From NCBI GenBank assembly GCA_023078685.1, contig JALGAS010000003.1, forward strand, positions 2,418,001 through 2,482,000: DNA of 64,000 nt. The letters run 5' to 3'. The notes under the pieces were generated by a model, which saw only the letters and a program-made list of their open reading frames with translations, ran no database searches and was not told where the DNA came from. Origin of the DNA: Neopestalotiopsis rosae. Its lineage: Eukaryota; Ascomycota; Sordariomycetes; Amphisphaeriales; Sporocadaceae. Shown here in pieces: positions 21,450 to 34,983 of the stretch (position 1 is the first letter of the stretch; each line of letters begins with the position of its first letter). The translations under genes and the position numbers were made by a program.

Positions 21450-24400
21450 TTAAGGATTGCCCTCCGGAGCATCAGGTTGCTTCGATGGTGCTTGTTGAAA
21501 AAGTTGACAAATCACAAGGCGTCTCCGTAAGTTCAAATGTACAGAGTGACGGCCTCCGAAGAAGCCCGCACAGGATATCATAGTGCCTTGACATGTATGG
21601 CAATACCAGTTCCTACCAGAGCCGTCATTAATAACTCTTTCTTGAGATTGATGCATGAGCCTTCGGCTTCTACCGTCGTTCGGGTTCAGACGCATTGAAC
21701 TGGCTTTTATTTGATAGAAAGGAAGTAATTTTTCTCCTACCAATCTTTCTCCTCAATCCACACAATCGTTGTATAATCTGAATATTATCGTTCCGACAAA
21801 TCTTGACATGACCGACAATTTGCACTACCAGTACTTACGAGCCTCAGACGCTTCATTCTGTTGAAAGAATTGCAACTTCGTATGTGGCGGTCTGCCGTGA
21901 CGCATGTCATCTTGCCCGTTCGATACCCAATATCCCACACCGTCCATTTGTTTTACCGTGCTGACTGTATGGTCCAGCAAGTTCTTCAAGGCATTAGATT
22001 CTTTAAACTTAGCAGTGGTCCAACTGGCCTCCTGTGCGAATCCAAGCTCATTGTTTTCGCCCAATGCTGTGACAACCTGATTGGATGTGATGTGCGCCTC
22101 AAACCAATTGGGAAAATATCCATCATCAAGGTTTCCTGTGTCCGGAAGTGCATGGATCAGACAGAAGGAGTCTTTTTTGACTACCATTGTCTTCTTCATA
22201 CAATGAACATGAGTGACATGAAGTTTCGTGCTTTGTTCATGGTGGTCGTAGGTGGCCACCTGGTGATAGCGGACGCTTTTGATATCGATACCCCATTCAC
22301 GGAAGTACATGACGCTCAGCTTCGGGAGACTGTTCTCGTGGCTGAAACGTCTAAATTCCATATCAGCATACATGACGGAAATGAGTGCATGTGGGCAATG
22401 CAAATCTTACCCAACTTGTAGAGAGGCGACGACTTCTCGTGCGAAAGCCTCGCAACTCTTTTTGATATCAGGCGCAACTTCGATTACGAACCGGAAATCG
22501 AAATCGTGTTTCGCGCAGTGAACAAAAATGTTACTCTCGCCCGCGTCAGCCTTTCGAATCTCGCAGGTGAAGCTCGCGGCGTCGATCTCAAGAATAAAGT
22601 ATGTTTTTTTGCCCGAATGGCTCTTGGTCTGGCACCAGAATTCATAGAAGCTTCGTCGGGAGTCAGGAACCCACATCCTTTGCTTGCCACCTGGCTCTTT
22701 GAGGTTGGTAATGTGGTTTATATCCCCACCTTCTAAAGTGAGAATATTGTTGAAGTGTAAATCTCGTGTGGCGCAATGAGATTGGAGGGCAACCTCCATG
22801 GATTCCACGTCCTTTGCACGGCTATGTTGCTTCAAGCCAGGTATTCCGATGTGCTGCCAATTCACATTGGTAAACCAAATTCGTCCAATTTCAGCTTTCA
22901 AGACGATTGACCCCTGGTACAGCCGCAGAGGATCCAACATCTGGGAAATACCGGCGATGATCTTCTGTCTCGCGGCTACTGTGATATCAACATTTGTGTT
23001 AGTCTCGAGTCCCTTGGTCTGCATGTCTTGTGCGGAAGAGGCCATGCTTGGAACCAAGGGTTGTTGTGGACTGAATGACAGGTGCGAATCAACTTTTGTT
23101 GGGACGAGAACCCCTTCACTCTTTAGCGTAGACTTGACAGGAGACGATGTCAAAAGATCAACCTGTGTGGAGGCTTCGTTGAAGCCATCTGCAGTCTGGT
23201 TGGAGGTGCCAAGATCCAGGAGATCCGTTGTTGCGCTACACACATGCAGGGAGCTGTCGGTGGTTGACTCAGGTGGTGAAGGCTTGGCCGGAGTAGTAAC
23301 AGAAGGTTCGGACACTGAAAGCAACGACATCAAGCCAAATTGCGACACAAGCTCTGCCCATTTCTGCGACTGAGGTGATGTTTGCTGGCTAACTTGCTGG
23401 AGGGGCTCAGCATCGAGATCAATCAGTTTGTCTGATACCTGGTGCAAGTCTGTCCATGTTTGTCGCTTCTCCACGATTATGTCGTTTTTGAAATAGTCAA
23501 ATGGAGACTGAATCTGCTCCTTTGTGATTACAGGACGTGGCAGCGCGGCATCGGGCACCAAAAGGTCTTGTTGAATCCGCACGGATCGCACAAAGCAAGC
23601 CTTTTCAAATATCTTGCCGTATTCTTCTCGGAGACGAAATCTTGTCGGGTCCAAGATAATGTTTCTCACGTAAACAAGGTCGGTCTGAGCCAAGTATCTG
23701 AGCTCAACGAGGCCAGTGGAACTATTCTCAGCAAAAATGACGTTCCGAGTCACGTCATGCCGGTGTTGCATAGCCTAGAAACCATCAGTATCATATCAAG
23801 TAATTTAAGATATGGAGACAGACGTGATATTTCACTAAGTTGTCCATCCTCTGTTTCGCGTCAGAGATGTCATCGGCACTGTGGGCACCAAAGCACAGGG
23901 TCAGACCGTCGCCACTCTGGACAACTGCACTCTTGGTGGAGTCGCTCAACACCTTGGCAAGATCGTTTCCAGCGAGCAACTGATGAAGGTCAAGAGCAGG
24001 TTCTGCTTGACCCCTAGGCAGTTTCCAAATGTCCCTCACCGGAAAGCGCAGTATCTCGCTTGGAAACGACAGCACTTGATAATCGCGCAGCTCTTGCTCG
24101 GTAGGCGGGCCCGCCGATTGTGAAGGGTGGCTTATCATTACATTTTCGATGTCCTATTATCATGAGTATGTGACTTCAAAAACAGAAACCAGGTCAAGTA
24201 GACCAACATCAGTAGGACCTGGCATTTCGCCACCTTTCAATATGTCGTCCACAATCATCTTGACTCGAAACATGATCTCTGCTTGATTGTCGCGATGGCA
24301 ATGAACTCGAAAACAAGAATTGACCGCATCGTACGTGACTTGTTCGTCCTAAGCGCACGTGATTTAGCATTCCATTTCTGTATGAAGAAAAAGAGCTGAA

Positions 24401-24697
24401 TGGGTAGCAATAAGAGAAGTGAATCAGAGACGGGGAAAGAGGGCAGAGTGACGTGGAAATTGTTACCTTGGCCTCTTCACGATATCGCTCAAAGAACCTT
24501 CTCAATCCAGCAGGGCGAAACACCCAGTTGCATCCGATGAGGAGCTCAACACCGCCGAATGGTCCGGAGCCATCGTAGTTGAGCTCAGTGGTGACCCCGC
24601 GGTCACCGATAGTACTTTCATGGGTCCATTGCGGAAAGTACTGCGCCATTTCAGAGCGCACGTTCTTTCGTGGCGGATTAGAGTCGTCGTCCTCCAT
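21450..24697 (-). CDS. Large conserved-looking protein of unknown function, 954 residues
   Basis: Six exons (24697..24467, 24348..24208, 24153..23824, 23774..22411, 22350..21839, 21736..21450) join in frame to 954 residues. The N-terminus (MEDDDSNPPRK, then AQYFPQWTHESTIGDRGVTTELNYDGSGPFGG, shown in part) resembles predicted proteins I know from other Sordariomycetes, but I cannot assign a domain. Segments that look folded are residues 20-120, about 230-290 (AMQHRHDVTRNVIFAENSS...) and 480-880. Between about 330 and 470 it is Ser/Thr/Pro-rich and likely disordered. The last exon holds a C-x2-C pair (WYCHTCQG) and a basic stretch. Exon 2's donor (GTTGGT) is the weakest junction; the last exon is supported by a GTAAGT donor and by frame continuity rather than homology. 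The long C-rich 5' region probably contains the leader. Confidence 0.65.
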
Positions 24698-26956
24698 GAT
24701 GGTTTGAGCGTGTGGTCGAATCTGGTGGAAAGGCGGCAGTCGGGTGTGAGGAAAGGATTGACGGCCCAGCGTGTTGAGAGGGCATGTGCGACTGACTTGT
24801 GATGCGTGCCTCTGGATTGAATTGGGAGCGATGTTGATGCATGGCCCTACTGGGAAGAAAACTGCTACAACAAACGGCGTAAATGCGGATGCCTCAGGCA
24901 AGAGAGGGGAAGGGAAAAAACAAAATGTAGACAGGACAAGAGCGCAGACGAGTGCCGAGACCAAGTATGTACTTTTAAAGCAAGACAAACGCCAAACGTA
25001 AATACGAGGCTTGTAGAAAAGGTGAACCAGAAGGTATGAGTGTCCTTTCTCAAAGGGCAAGAGCGCCAAAGGTTGTTGAAGTAGTGGCTCCAGCGATTGT
25101 CCAGGTTGAAAGAAGGGAACAAAATAGTGTTGTGATGTAGCGAAAGTCCAAGTATCCTGGCTCGGTCTCTGCCTGACCAAATAAAGAAAGAAGGGGAAAG
25201 AAAAGAGAAAGAAAAATCTCGCTGCTGCTGTGGAAGAAGAGGAGGGAGAAGAAGTGAACAGGACGTCGTCGGCGGCGACAAGTGGAAGGCACCTCAAGCT
25301 AATATGTGCTTTAATGACCTAAGTAGGTTTCAGCTGGGCAGGGCAAGGACATCTCTGTGGTTTGGGAAACGTTTGTCAGTATGTAGCAGAATATTAAGGG
25401 TGGTCTTTGGTGCAGCATGGATCGGCGAGGTCGTGAATCTTGGTAGTTCAGACTCTGTTTGCACGTTGATATTGGGAGACTGGGGGATGTCTCTGAATGG
25501 AATAATCAGCGGATTACGACAAGTCTCTGCCGACGAAGGACTGCAGAGAAAGAGGAACAGATCCTGCGTCATCTGAAACTCTTTATTGCAACCTTGAGGG
25601 TCTGCGTGAGAAGTCTCCATATGTGTGTCGTTGTTTCGGAAACGAAGATGCAGGCAAGCGCAGGCAAATGGCAAAACGACTATTCTGGCGAGCCAAGCTG
25701 GAGTACTTTCCCAACTTGCAAAAGGCGCAGAGAGCCGTGATACATGTTGGTGTATTGCGTACATCATGGTTGCGCCTTCCATGAGGAAATGATAGGACTT
25801 TCATATCTGATTCAGTTGGATTATTTGAGCTATACTTGCAAGTCCTAATCTAAGCGACAGTACTCTGGCTGTTTATTCGCACTGCTGTATTTGCAACAGC
25901 CTCGACGTGCCGATATTGCGTGGATACCCGATGTCTCTGTGCTTCCAGTATGTGGAATTCAATAAGTCAATGACACCATGTGCCAAAGAACTACACCTGC
26001 TCCTTCTCCAGATTGCAATTACATATCAGATATGTTATGGAGCAGGCGATCAAGCCCTTGAACCGGAAGCAACCCAAGTATATTCCATGGTCAAAGTCCT
26101 CTATGATTCAATTCAATGCCCTGAACTCTATTGACTTTCACTGATTGAAAAGGACGTTATATTCTCCATCAATGCGTGTGACGTGTAATTCAAGTCTAGC
26201 ATGTGAGCACAAAGTGGAAGGTAGAGGACAAAGAGTCTCGATAGAAAGATGGGTCAATGCAATGGGCAATTATTGTAAATAAGGACTTGATCACTCCAGT
26301 CACGTGTGTCGGGAAAAAAAAAAGACTTATACTGGAAAATGGAGTCGATGCTACAATATATACCTTCTACGGGTCCTTCGAGAAACATCTGATCGCCATG
26401 ACTAAACTATAAATAATACGATAAACTGGGTTTGCACCGTTTGCTAGCAATTTGCCTAGTTTCACGTTTTATACACTACACTGCAGCCGTGACCCACATT
26501 AGGGGCTCGGGGAAAAGCAGGGGGTTATCAGTCATTTGGCTGTGAACAAAGTGAAAAAGCAGTATCATTGATCTCTATGTGAATTCGAACGGGTATATGC
26601 AACGCGCAAAATTATTGGCTAGATGTCCTTCTCGCACTGAAAGTTGCACTCTCCGTGCCGAGAGAGTGTTTGCCTCCACAAAACGCCGTAGTGTGAATTA
26701 TGCCTTTGGTTTTCTCTTCCAAGACCATTGTTGTATGGAACCGCCGAAACCAGGAATGAGCAAACACCAGTCTTCCCAAGAGGTGTTCCCGTTGCCGCTG
26801 GATGTTTTCGTAAATGGAGAAGCTTCAAAAAAGAGTATGGTGGTATAACGCTGCTAATATATACAAGAAAAGATAGCAAGCTGGCCGTGACTTCTAAGGA
26901 ATTCGAAGTGTACAGTCTGTAGGGTAGTCATAAGTTTTGCAACCGTGGTATTAGGT
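24698..26956. other. Upstream region of the 954-residue gene
   Basis: This 2.3 kb is promoter and leader of the minus-strand gene plus the 3' flank of the She3-like gene. The C/T-rich minus strand between 24830 and 25260 fits a fungal 5' leader. No protein gene is supported. Confidence 0.5.
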
Positions 26957-28798
26957 TTAGCCAGCACCTCTGACGTTGGCTTTGACTTGAAGGGCCCATT
27001 TGAGTTGTCCCAGGGTTTGTTTCGTTTCTTCAATGGTTCGGAGTTGCTCGTCTTCTCGATTCCGGGCGTTCTCCTTGATCGATTTGAGGGCTTCTTCTTG
27101 TGTACGTTTATATGCCTCGAACTGGTTGCCGATTTCCTCGTTTTGCCTCCTGAGGTCTTTGATGTTGCCGTCTTGTTGATCGCACAGGTCTCTCAGAGTA
27201 TTGATCTTGTCATCGTCCCTCTTCCGTTCCTCGACCAGAGCTCCAATCTCGGCGCGAAGAGATGTTGTTGCCTTTTTGACCTCGTTGCCCTGTTCCTTCC
27301 AGTGTGACGCAATAGCATTGTAGCGGCCTTCCATCATGGCGGCATGTGTCTTGGCCTCGTCGACCTGCACGTTGGCGTCCCGGCGAGACTTTTCCATCTC
27401 GTCCTTCCAGGTCCTCTCCCTATCCTGTGCATCCGCTGTCCGCTTCTTCTCGAGTTCGACCGCTTGTTGTAGTGACTCGACCTGGCGTTCTTTCCGGCTG
27501 AGCAATGTCTTGGTCACGTTGGCTTCTAGTAACCTCGACTCGTACTCTGAAATCATTCTCTCCATCTTGTCCTCCATGAGCTTTGCTGCTTGTTTTGCCT
27601 CCTCCGACTTGATACGCTCAATCTTGAGATCCCTCCTCAACGCCTCATTATCGGAAACGAGTTTGTTTATGACGCGACCGGTCTTTCCCAGCGCGGCCTT
27701 GCCCACGGCGCCGCCATCCCATTGTGCAGAGCCTTCCAGGGCCTGGTCCTCTCCGTCCATTGCGTTGTCGGCTGGTCGTAAAGTTGTATCGCTCGAGGTC
27801 GTGAGGGTTCTGGTAGCCCCCAGCTGTGTTTTCGAAGGGTAGGAAGTCGGTGCTTTGCTAAGCCGGGAGGTTGTACCGTTCTGGGTCTGGAATTGTGTCT
27901 GGTTTTGGAAATAAATAGAAGCTCCACTAGTGTTGCTATTGACCGAACTGGAGAAACCACTGTTCCTTGCAGAGTGTGGATCTGAGGAGCTCGAGGTATC
28001 TGATGGGTCCTCAAAGCTGGGGACGGTACGTATTGTCGAGGATTGTTTGCCGCCCTTTAGCGATTTTGGAGAGCTGGTAAAGGGATTGAATCTGGCTGAG
28101 ACGTTGGCCATGTCGAGTGCTCCTCCGCCGGTGGTTCGGGTCGGAGAGTTGTAGGAAGAAGCGGCTTTCGTAGGAGTAGTCGGCGTACTGGTGGCGCTGG
28201 CATCTGCTGCTAGGAGATATGCAGGGCTGATGGGCTCTGTAATTAGAAGGAGACGGCGTTAACGCTTGGACTTCAGCAGCAACGATGGGTAAAACTGCCG
28301 TGTGCAAGGATTGATTCGATCACAATGAATGGACTTTTCAGGGCCACGACGACGACAACGGTTCCGGGACAGTACAACAACAAAGAAGGGTGGTTGTGAA
28401 TCTGGGCGTGCTGTGCTGGTGTGCGTGTTGACAAATGGATACCAACATAGAACGAGTGCAAGGATCAAGTACAACCCAAGTGCTAAGGTAAGACTGGACT
28501 AATGTTTTGGGGGTCGGACGGATAAAGTTGGTGTTGAAAGAATATGAAAAGAGAGGGAGATCTGCGCTGGGGCCAGTCATACACTACATTAATGCAGCCA
28601 GCCGAAACGCATGTATTGTAATGTAATAATTGAGAAGCAGGAGAAAGAAAAGAAGAAAGCAAGCAAGCAAGCAAGCAGGAACTAGAGCGTGTGTGCGTAC
28701 GTACCGTTTTGGAGGTTGTCGTCCTGCTGGTACTTTGGGGCGGTACCGGACTCTCGTCCTCTGCTTGGGCGGCGCGGCTTCTGTAGTCGACTGGGCAT
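26957..28798 (-). CDS. She3-like coiled-coil protein
   Basis: Exons 28798..28705 and 28236..26957 give 457 residues. Exon 1 starts MPSRLQKPRRPSRGRES and joins to EPISPAYLLAADAS. Residues 1-180 are Ser/Thr/Pro-rich and disordered, with the conserved-looking MANVSARFNPFTSSPKSL near 75. From GKTGRVINKLVSDNEALRRDLKIERIKSEE (about residue 190) to the end the protein is a long charged coiled coil. This layout and the start of the coil fit the fungal She3 family (Swi5-dependent HO expression protein 3), the adaptor between type V myosin and localised mRNA in yeast. In filamentous fungi the role is not settled, so function is inferred from family resemblance. The 468-nt first intron is long for this genome and holds an AAGC tandem repeat. 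Confidence 0.72.
28657..28676. repeat. AAGC tetranucleotide repeat, five copies
   Basis: Five head-to-tail AAGC units lie inside the first intron of the She3-like gene. It is a simple microsatellite. Confidence 0.85.
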
Positions 28799-31497
28799 CT
28801 CCACGTTTATCCTCTTCTCATCGGTTTTGTTGTCTGATGTCTTCTTTTCACTCTTGGTCTTTTTAGTCTCCGTTAGGTTTACTGCTAGTTGCCTGCCAAC
28901 TTCAGGGTCTCTGGTGGAGGAAGAGGAGTTGGACAAGGTTTGCCTTGGTATCTACAGTAGATCAACCGCTATCTACCATGGTAGGGGACCAATATGGGAC
29001 GAATTGACGTGATCCGAATTCCAAAGCGTATGTAGACGAATTCTCTATGTATGCCACGCTCAATTGCACAGCTTTCGTAACTGGTAATGTTTGGGTCGCC
29101 TGTGAATCGACCGCGGATGGAGTCGCGAATGTGGATGTTGCTTATTCTCGATAGGTTGGGCAGCCACCAATCAAGTCGTACAGGGCGCTAAAGAGGGAGC
29201 AGACGGATGCAGTAGTTACTAGTAACAAGCACCTATTTGCTGGCGTGGATAAATCAACAACAACACAACATACATAGGGATCCGTAATAGTGAAGGAATG
29301 ATGAACAAGACGAGCCCAGAACAAATTGTGGAATGGCACTTGCTTCGCCCAAAGTCGTGCGCAAGTTGGGATATTATGAAATGACAGATAGTGGACAGTC
29401 AGCCTGTCTTCTGTCAATCATCGAAGGCTGCAAATGAATTAGAAAAACAAGGTCAATTTCCTTGCAATAATAGGACCCTGTCCTTTCTATGTACTAATAC
29501 CCGAAGAATAATCATGGTCCAGGGAAACCTTTTTTTTGTTCTCCTTGTTGACAATCCCATCAACAAACCCAAGCAGATGGCTGGCAGGGCCCCCAGCCGC
29601 CCCTCTCTTTTCTTGCCCAGTCTAAAGTTACATGTACCGATGGATGCGCACCCGCATCGTTCCCCCATGTTTCTGGTTTCCAACGCACGCGAGTGGCTGC
29701 CCAACCCAAAGCAAATCCGTTTCTTGTACATATCTGCAAGGGGGAGAGACAGTTGAGCAAGCAGCAAGCAGTAAGGGAAAACAGCCACACACACACACAC
29801 ACACCAACTCATCATGCATCCTGGGCCCTGGTCACTCCATCTGACAGCTCACCTCGAGGCTGCTGAGACAAGAGGGGCGCAGTGCTGAACATGAAAATGC
29901 CCCGGCAACGAGGCCATGTTAGGTTGGTAGGGCCAGGGAGGGAAAAACATACCGCATCGCAACCCGCCTTTTGAGCTAAAACCTTTTGGCCATCTGAGAT
30001 TTTTTTGGGAGCATCTAAGGCATCTCACAAATGCCGAGCCGTGTGTAAGTCTTATCTCATGGTAAAGTGCGGGTTAATGAATGGCTGAGAGGAAAAGGAG
30101 TATTAAAATCCTAGGTTTCCTATTGGCATGTGTGATACTCTGTATCGGATTCTGCAAGGCGACATCCTGAAAAGCTGATCACCAAGCCGCGAGCGACATA
30201 ACTTCCCCCCGGGACAAGTGCCAGGTGCATGAATAATGTGAGATGAGATACATATGAGTCGGAAAATGAGGCCCGCAGGCGAACGCGGTTTCTGCTTTGT
30301 GTGCTTCGCATTTCCATCTGCTCAATTTCAGATCCAATTAACGCGTTGGCCGAATCCGGACCAGTCCGCGGTTCCAACCTGGCAAGCCTGGCTAGCACTG
30401 CTGGGTTGTCTTATTACCTTATTTTGATAGCACGTGGATGACGACCAAATGTTCTTCAGCCTGTTCACTCGAGCGAAGAACCAATTTGCACACGTAGATA
30501 TTCATGTAGTATACAAACGAGTATGTATTCCTTTCATGCCATATGTATGCCATTCTTAAGATCACAAGTTACCCACCAACAAATAAACCTTTGAGAACTA
30601 CGCGTCGACTGTGATGCATTAAAACGAGTACAGTCAATCTCAAATACTACATGCTTCTAAGCCTTTGATCAATGCGCCTGCTTCCAATCCTGGTTGACGA
30701 AATCTGCCCCTTTGGAATCTGAACCCTTTGGACCCCTGGAGGGAAGCGGGTCTGTCCCGTGGGCGCGGATCCGGGCATGACCCAAATCTAAGGTTGCTGC
30801 GGCCAGGGGGTTTCTGAGCGAGCATACACGCCTGTGCAAGCCAGGAATGTAGACTTTTTGATGGCGACTGGCAGAAGATCCATCAATCACTGTCATGAAC
30901 GTCAGATTGAGAATGGGCCACAGCGCGGACCCGACACTCGGGCGCGAAATGCATTTCTCTGAACAGCATTCATCTCAAACATCATCTACTATACAGCTTC
31001 TGCTCAATGCCGTTGTCGCTACGATCGTCACAGGCATTATCAATATGCCTGGTTCGTTTCCGATCTAGCTGGACATCCACGTCGGACATGTGCGTCACAA
31101 ACTCATTTTGCCGTAAGTCCTTGGAGAGGCGTCTTTTCGCATTACATCGAGTTGCGCGAGACCCTCTTTTCTTCATCGCTATTTATCAACTCTCGCTTTC
31201 TTTGCCACGCGATTGAACAGTCCAGAAGGCGCCATTGTCCAAAATATCTATCGTGCTACATATGCTTTTGTTGAAGCTTTCGTGGCTTTTCTCTCTTCTG
31301 CCTTGTACTGACATCATCGCGCGAGGTGACCAATGGACATCACATTGTCACTCGCTGAAGACGAGTAAAAGTAACGCTCTTTTAACGATGATGTCTCGTT
31401 TTCGATTGCTTTTTCAAATCATAGCTGTTGGCCACGCGCCTCAAGGCGAAATTCTTTTCAAGATTGCCGGTTTATCGATCTCAAGTGACCGACTGTT
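28799..31497. other. Intergenic region upstream of the She3-like gene
   Basis: This 2.7 kb runs from the She3-like start to the end of the Pta1 gene. It has a CA dinucleotide run at 29786-29804 and AT-rich DNA near 30500-30650. Open frames are short and I support no gene. Confidence 0.5.
29786..29804. repeat. CA dinucleotide microsatellite
   Basis: About nine CA units in intergenic DNA. Confidence 0.85.
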
Positions 31498-34077
31498 TTA
31501 CGCCGCAATGGCGGCTTGGCCACTGCCATTCGATGCGCCATTGGCAGCCTGGAGCTGCTTCTGTTGTTCCATGAACGCAGGGCGCCATTTCGTAAGATAT
31601 TTTCCGGCCATGGCTCGAGCCTCGTCATACTCGAGCCATATGTCTTGGACAGCGTCTAATGCTATCTCTCGGACCGGTGGACGCATCATGACCAGATAAA
31701 GAAGACTGGTCAATGCGAGGTTGACAGTGCTGGGATCCCGACATAGAGTCTTGACACGACCAAGAATTTCCCTATTCAAGCCGGGAATCTCGCTCAAAAA
31801 CCTTGTGAGCACCTTGTCCTGCGCATGGAGATACGGAATGAATCCCTCGATCAGACGCAATGCCCACTTATCGTAATGAACAGGTACATCGCGCCCATCT
31901 TCTGATGCGGCTTTTTGTTGGACCCGGTCGTTATACCATTCCTCGCTCAACCAGGAAACGGCAATGTCTATGCGTTTTCGAAAATCTTCCAGCACATAAA
32001 CGTAGAGTGATTCGCGTATCGAATTGTTCAGACTGACACCGCTTGTTGTTGTAACAGAATGTTCTTCGTCCTTGACGTGTATATCGTCTAGGCCTGCTGA
32101 GGCACGTGTGGCCAATCGAGTGATGATGGTTATCCAAGACTCTCTATCGAACGAGCTTGCGGCCAGCCTGTTGATGCCAGATTTCGTCTTCTTCGTTGAG
32201 GGATCATCGAGGGTGCTCATGACGCTAAACACCCTGGTTACAGTGCCCTGTCCGACCTTGACAGCTTGCTCCGGCTCCAGCGGCGGTGGTGGTGGCAGCT
32301 TGAACGTAGGGAGTGCCAAAGTTCCGAGGACGACTGGCTTTTGCAGTTCGCCGCGCTGCACTGAAGGCTCTGAGTCGAGTTTGTTCAGAATCTGTTCAGT
32401 GTCCTCAGCTGCGTAATAATCTGGCTCGTAGTCATCGTCGTCTTCCACGTCCAGAGCTGTAGTCTCTGGGTTAAGAGGTTTTGCAGCGGCCTTGTGCAGC
32501 TCTGCCAGCCTGTCTCGAACGCCATTGATAGCCCTCTCTAGCAAGCTGGGGTCAATACGAGCTAAAGTGTTGATGCTGACCTTGGCGGCCACGGGTGCTG
32601 GGACGAGAGCAACATCGAAGTTTCTGAGTCCCTCGTTCTTAGTGAAAGTGAATACATCGGCCAAGGAATGAGAACCCGGCGACAGGGGTGTGATTTCAAG
32701 ATCGGGAAGCGTGGGCGATGTGCGTTGACGCTTTGCTTCTGTTCCATCCGTCTCCGTCAGAGCTCGCTTACGGCTGGCTCCATCGAGTAACTCGGCTCTG
32801 GCTTGTGATAGGCGATCTAGATATGGCTGCATTCGCTGGGCCAAGACGCCCTTGGTGTCCCTGGAGTAAGTCATCAGTGATGATGCCGCAAGCTTTGTGA
32901 TTCAAAAAAGCGTACCGTCTGGACAAATGCATGCACAACATTCGTGTCGTCTTTTCTAGAGACCGAATGATGACTTTCGTCTTGGGTGTCATTGGTGTGC
33001 TAGCAAGCTTCAGAGGATTGAAGTTCATTATAGCGTTTAATATCTTATTGGATGTCATGGGTCTCATTCGAATGAGTATCGACAATGTGTTCAGGGTGGC
33101 ATCTACTGTGAGAACATCGCTAAAAGAAAGGCAAGAGGAAACATTAGTCGCAGGGCTACCATGGCAGGAAGATTCACCACCATACCTGTTCTCCTGCAAG
33201 ACGCCGAGCATACGGTCGAGAAGTCCGGTAGCCTCAGCCTCCATGGCGTTGACGTTGAGTACCGAGTGGTCGCGTGGAACCATGTTCAGGGAAATGTCAA
33301 GCGGATCGCCTCGCTACGGGGCTGTCAGCGTTTTCTTCATCTTCTCTTCCCTTCGCGGTGGTCAGGGGATACCTACTCTGGGTTCGGGGTTGATGCTCGG
33401 TGTTTGGGCGAGGATAACTCGTTGTGCGAATTTGATACAACATATGCGCAGCGTCAATGGAGCTGTCTCCCATAATCCTAGCACTCTTGCCTTGATCGCA
33501 GTGATAGTCTTCCATGTGTTGGTGTCGTAGGCATTGGATATTCTGGTGGCATTGCATGATCAGCACGGTGATTTCTTCAGGCAAACGGTCGGCTATGTGG
33601 AATTGATCTTGGGGGGCGGCTGGCATCTGACTTGGATGCAGAACTCTTGCAGACAGTCACAAGCACAGCGGATTCTACGCGGGAATGTCTACGGGTTCAT
33701 GCCTACGAGATGACAAGAACATGGGGAGTGACCTACATCCACCTCATTGCAAGAGGGTATACACTAGCTGCCGTCTGAATGACACTGCGCAACACCAAAA
33801 CATCTTGATTCGGATCCTCGACCAAAGCCTTGAGTGTGTCGAGTATCAGCAGGGAGAGCGTCTCCTTTTGGCTGAGCGGTACTGCGGGCGTTGCGAAGGC
33901 TTCGGCCAAGAATTCAGCGCCCCATCGACGAAGCTCAACGTGCGCTGTAGGACCGAAAATCGGTAGTGTTGCTTGGATGACTTGGCCATAGTAAGTAACA
34001 TCGCCGAGGACCAGCTTACGAGCGTCAGCAAGCTGGCGAATTTGGTCAGGGACCGATAGCCTGCTGTCGGTGGCCAT
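31498..34077 (-). CDS. pta1: Pta1/symplekin, mRNA 3'-end processing scaffold
   Basis: Five exons (34077..33743, 33542..33377, 33313..33186, 33119..32916, 32860..31498) give 731 residues, the usual fungal Pta1 size. The N-terminal HEAT-like half contains the symplekin core: ISNAYDTNTWKTITAIKARVL (partly quoted), RICCIKFAQRVILAQTP, NMVPRDHSVLN, MEAEATGLLDRML and FNPLKLASTPMTPKTKV. These match the region that binds Ssu72 and the CTD platform. The rest is an acidic/Pro-rich linker (about 360-420) and a C-terminal helical part. Pta1 holds together the cleavage and polyadenylation factor in the nucleus. Intron 1 was chosen because it alone joins YPLAM to RISNAYDT without a stop; intervening reading frames are broken. 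It is divergent from coa3 with 0.9 kb between them. Confidence 0.9.
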
Positions 34078-34983
34078 GTTGTTGGCAAGACGGCAATACT
34101 GGAAAAGTAGAGCTTGGAGTACAGAGTCTCAGCCAGATCAGGGACAGCTACGACGATGACGATTGAAAGCGACACTACTACAATCTGCTGCTGAAAATGA
34201 CTGGCGTAGCATCTAGACTGCGCATATCCGATGATTGATCGTAGGTGATGGCTGCTTGACCGACTATGGACGAACGGTGCGACGGCGCATTCGCGAAAGA
34301 TGCTTTGTTCTCGCTACAGACGCCGGTGATGTCAATTCGAAGATCAGGTCGCAGCTGGCGCGCGTGTATGGGTAGGTGTGGTAAGCTTGGTAGCGGGACC
34401 GTGGAGAAAGCACGCGCCTAGAAGGTAGGTAGGCAGGGCAGGGAACTTGAAAGGCGGACTGCAGGTAGCAGGTAGCAGGTAGGTAGCTTGTGAAGGCTCC
34501 CCAGAAAGGGCCTTCTGTCCTGCGTGTGAATCGTCTGAATCAAATCCTGCAAATCTCCCCGATAGAGCTTCAATTAATGATTTTGAGTCTCTCTTTCAGT
34601 GCATGCGCGCAATACCATGTTGCGCTCAGGCTGCGCTCTCCTGTCCAACTGGCTGTGAATTGATGAGAAGGGAAATTCTGGCATATGGAATGGAGAGAAA
34701 GCTGCTTTGTCTCACAGGCGCGCGATGCCCAAAAGCTCTAGCGTGAATGACCCCTGTAGTCGTGGAAAAAAGTTCCCCTTGGCCAGAACCAGCAATATGT
34801 ATATAAAGCAAGTATGCGACTATCAGTAATTGGGGGCTTAGCTCTAGTCTAGCTCTAGATTGATGATGGGATGTCGAATGACTGATCGTCTCTGCCGGGA
34901 ATTATTATTTTGTAGTTTTGCAATCATCAGTCGCATTACTGTCGCAATCAGATCTGCGCATAACCCTCTGCAATCAGTTCAAG
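34078..34983. promoter_or_regulatory. Divergent promoter region, pta1 / coa3
   Basis: This spacer of 0.9 kb lies between two start codons. A 7-bp tandem repeat (GCAGGTA, three copies) lies at 34461-34481. No gene is seen. Confidence 0.5.

Noticed and set aside
24209..25297. A 362-codon minus-strand frame as the full first exon of the 954-residue gene.
   Set aside because: Only the part from the ATG at 24697 to 24467 looks conserved; upstream sequence is Phe/Ser/Leu-rich leader and downstream a GTAAC donor ends the exon.
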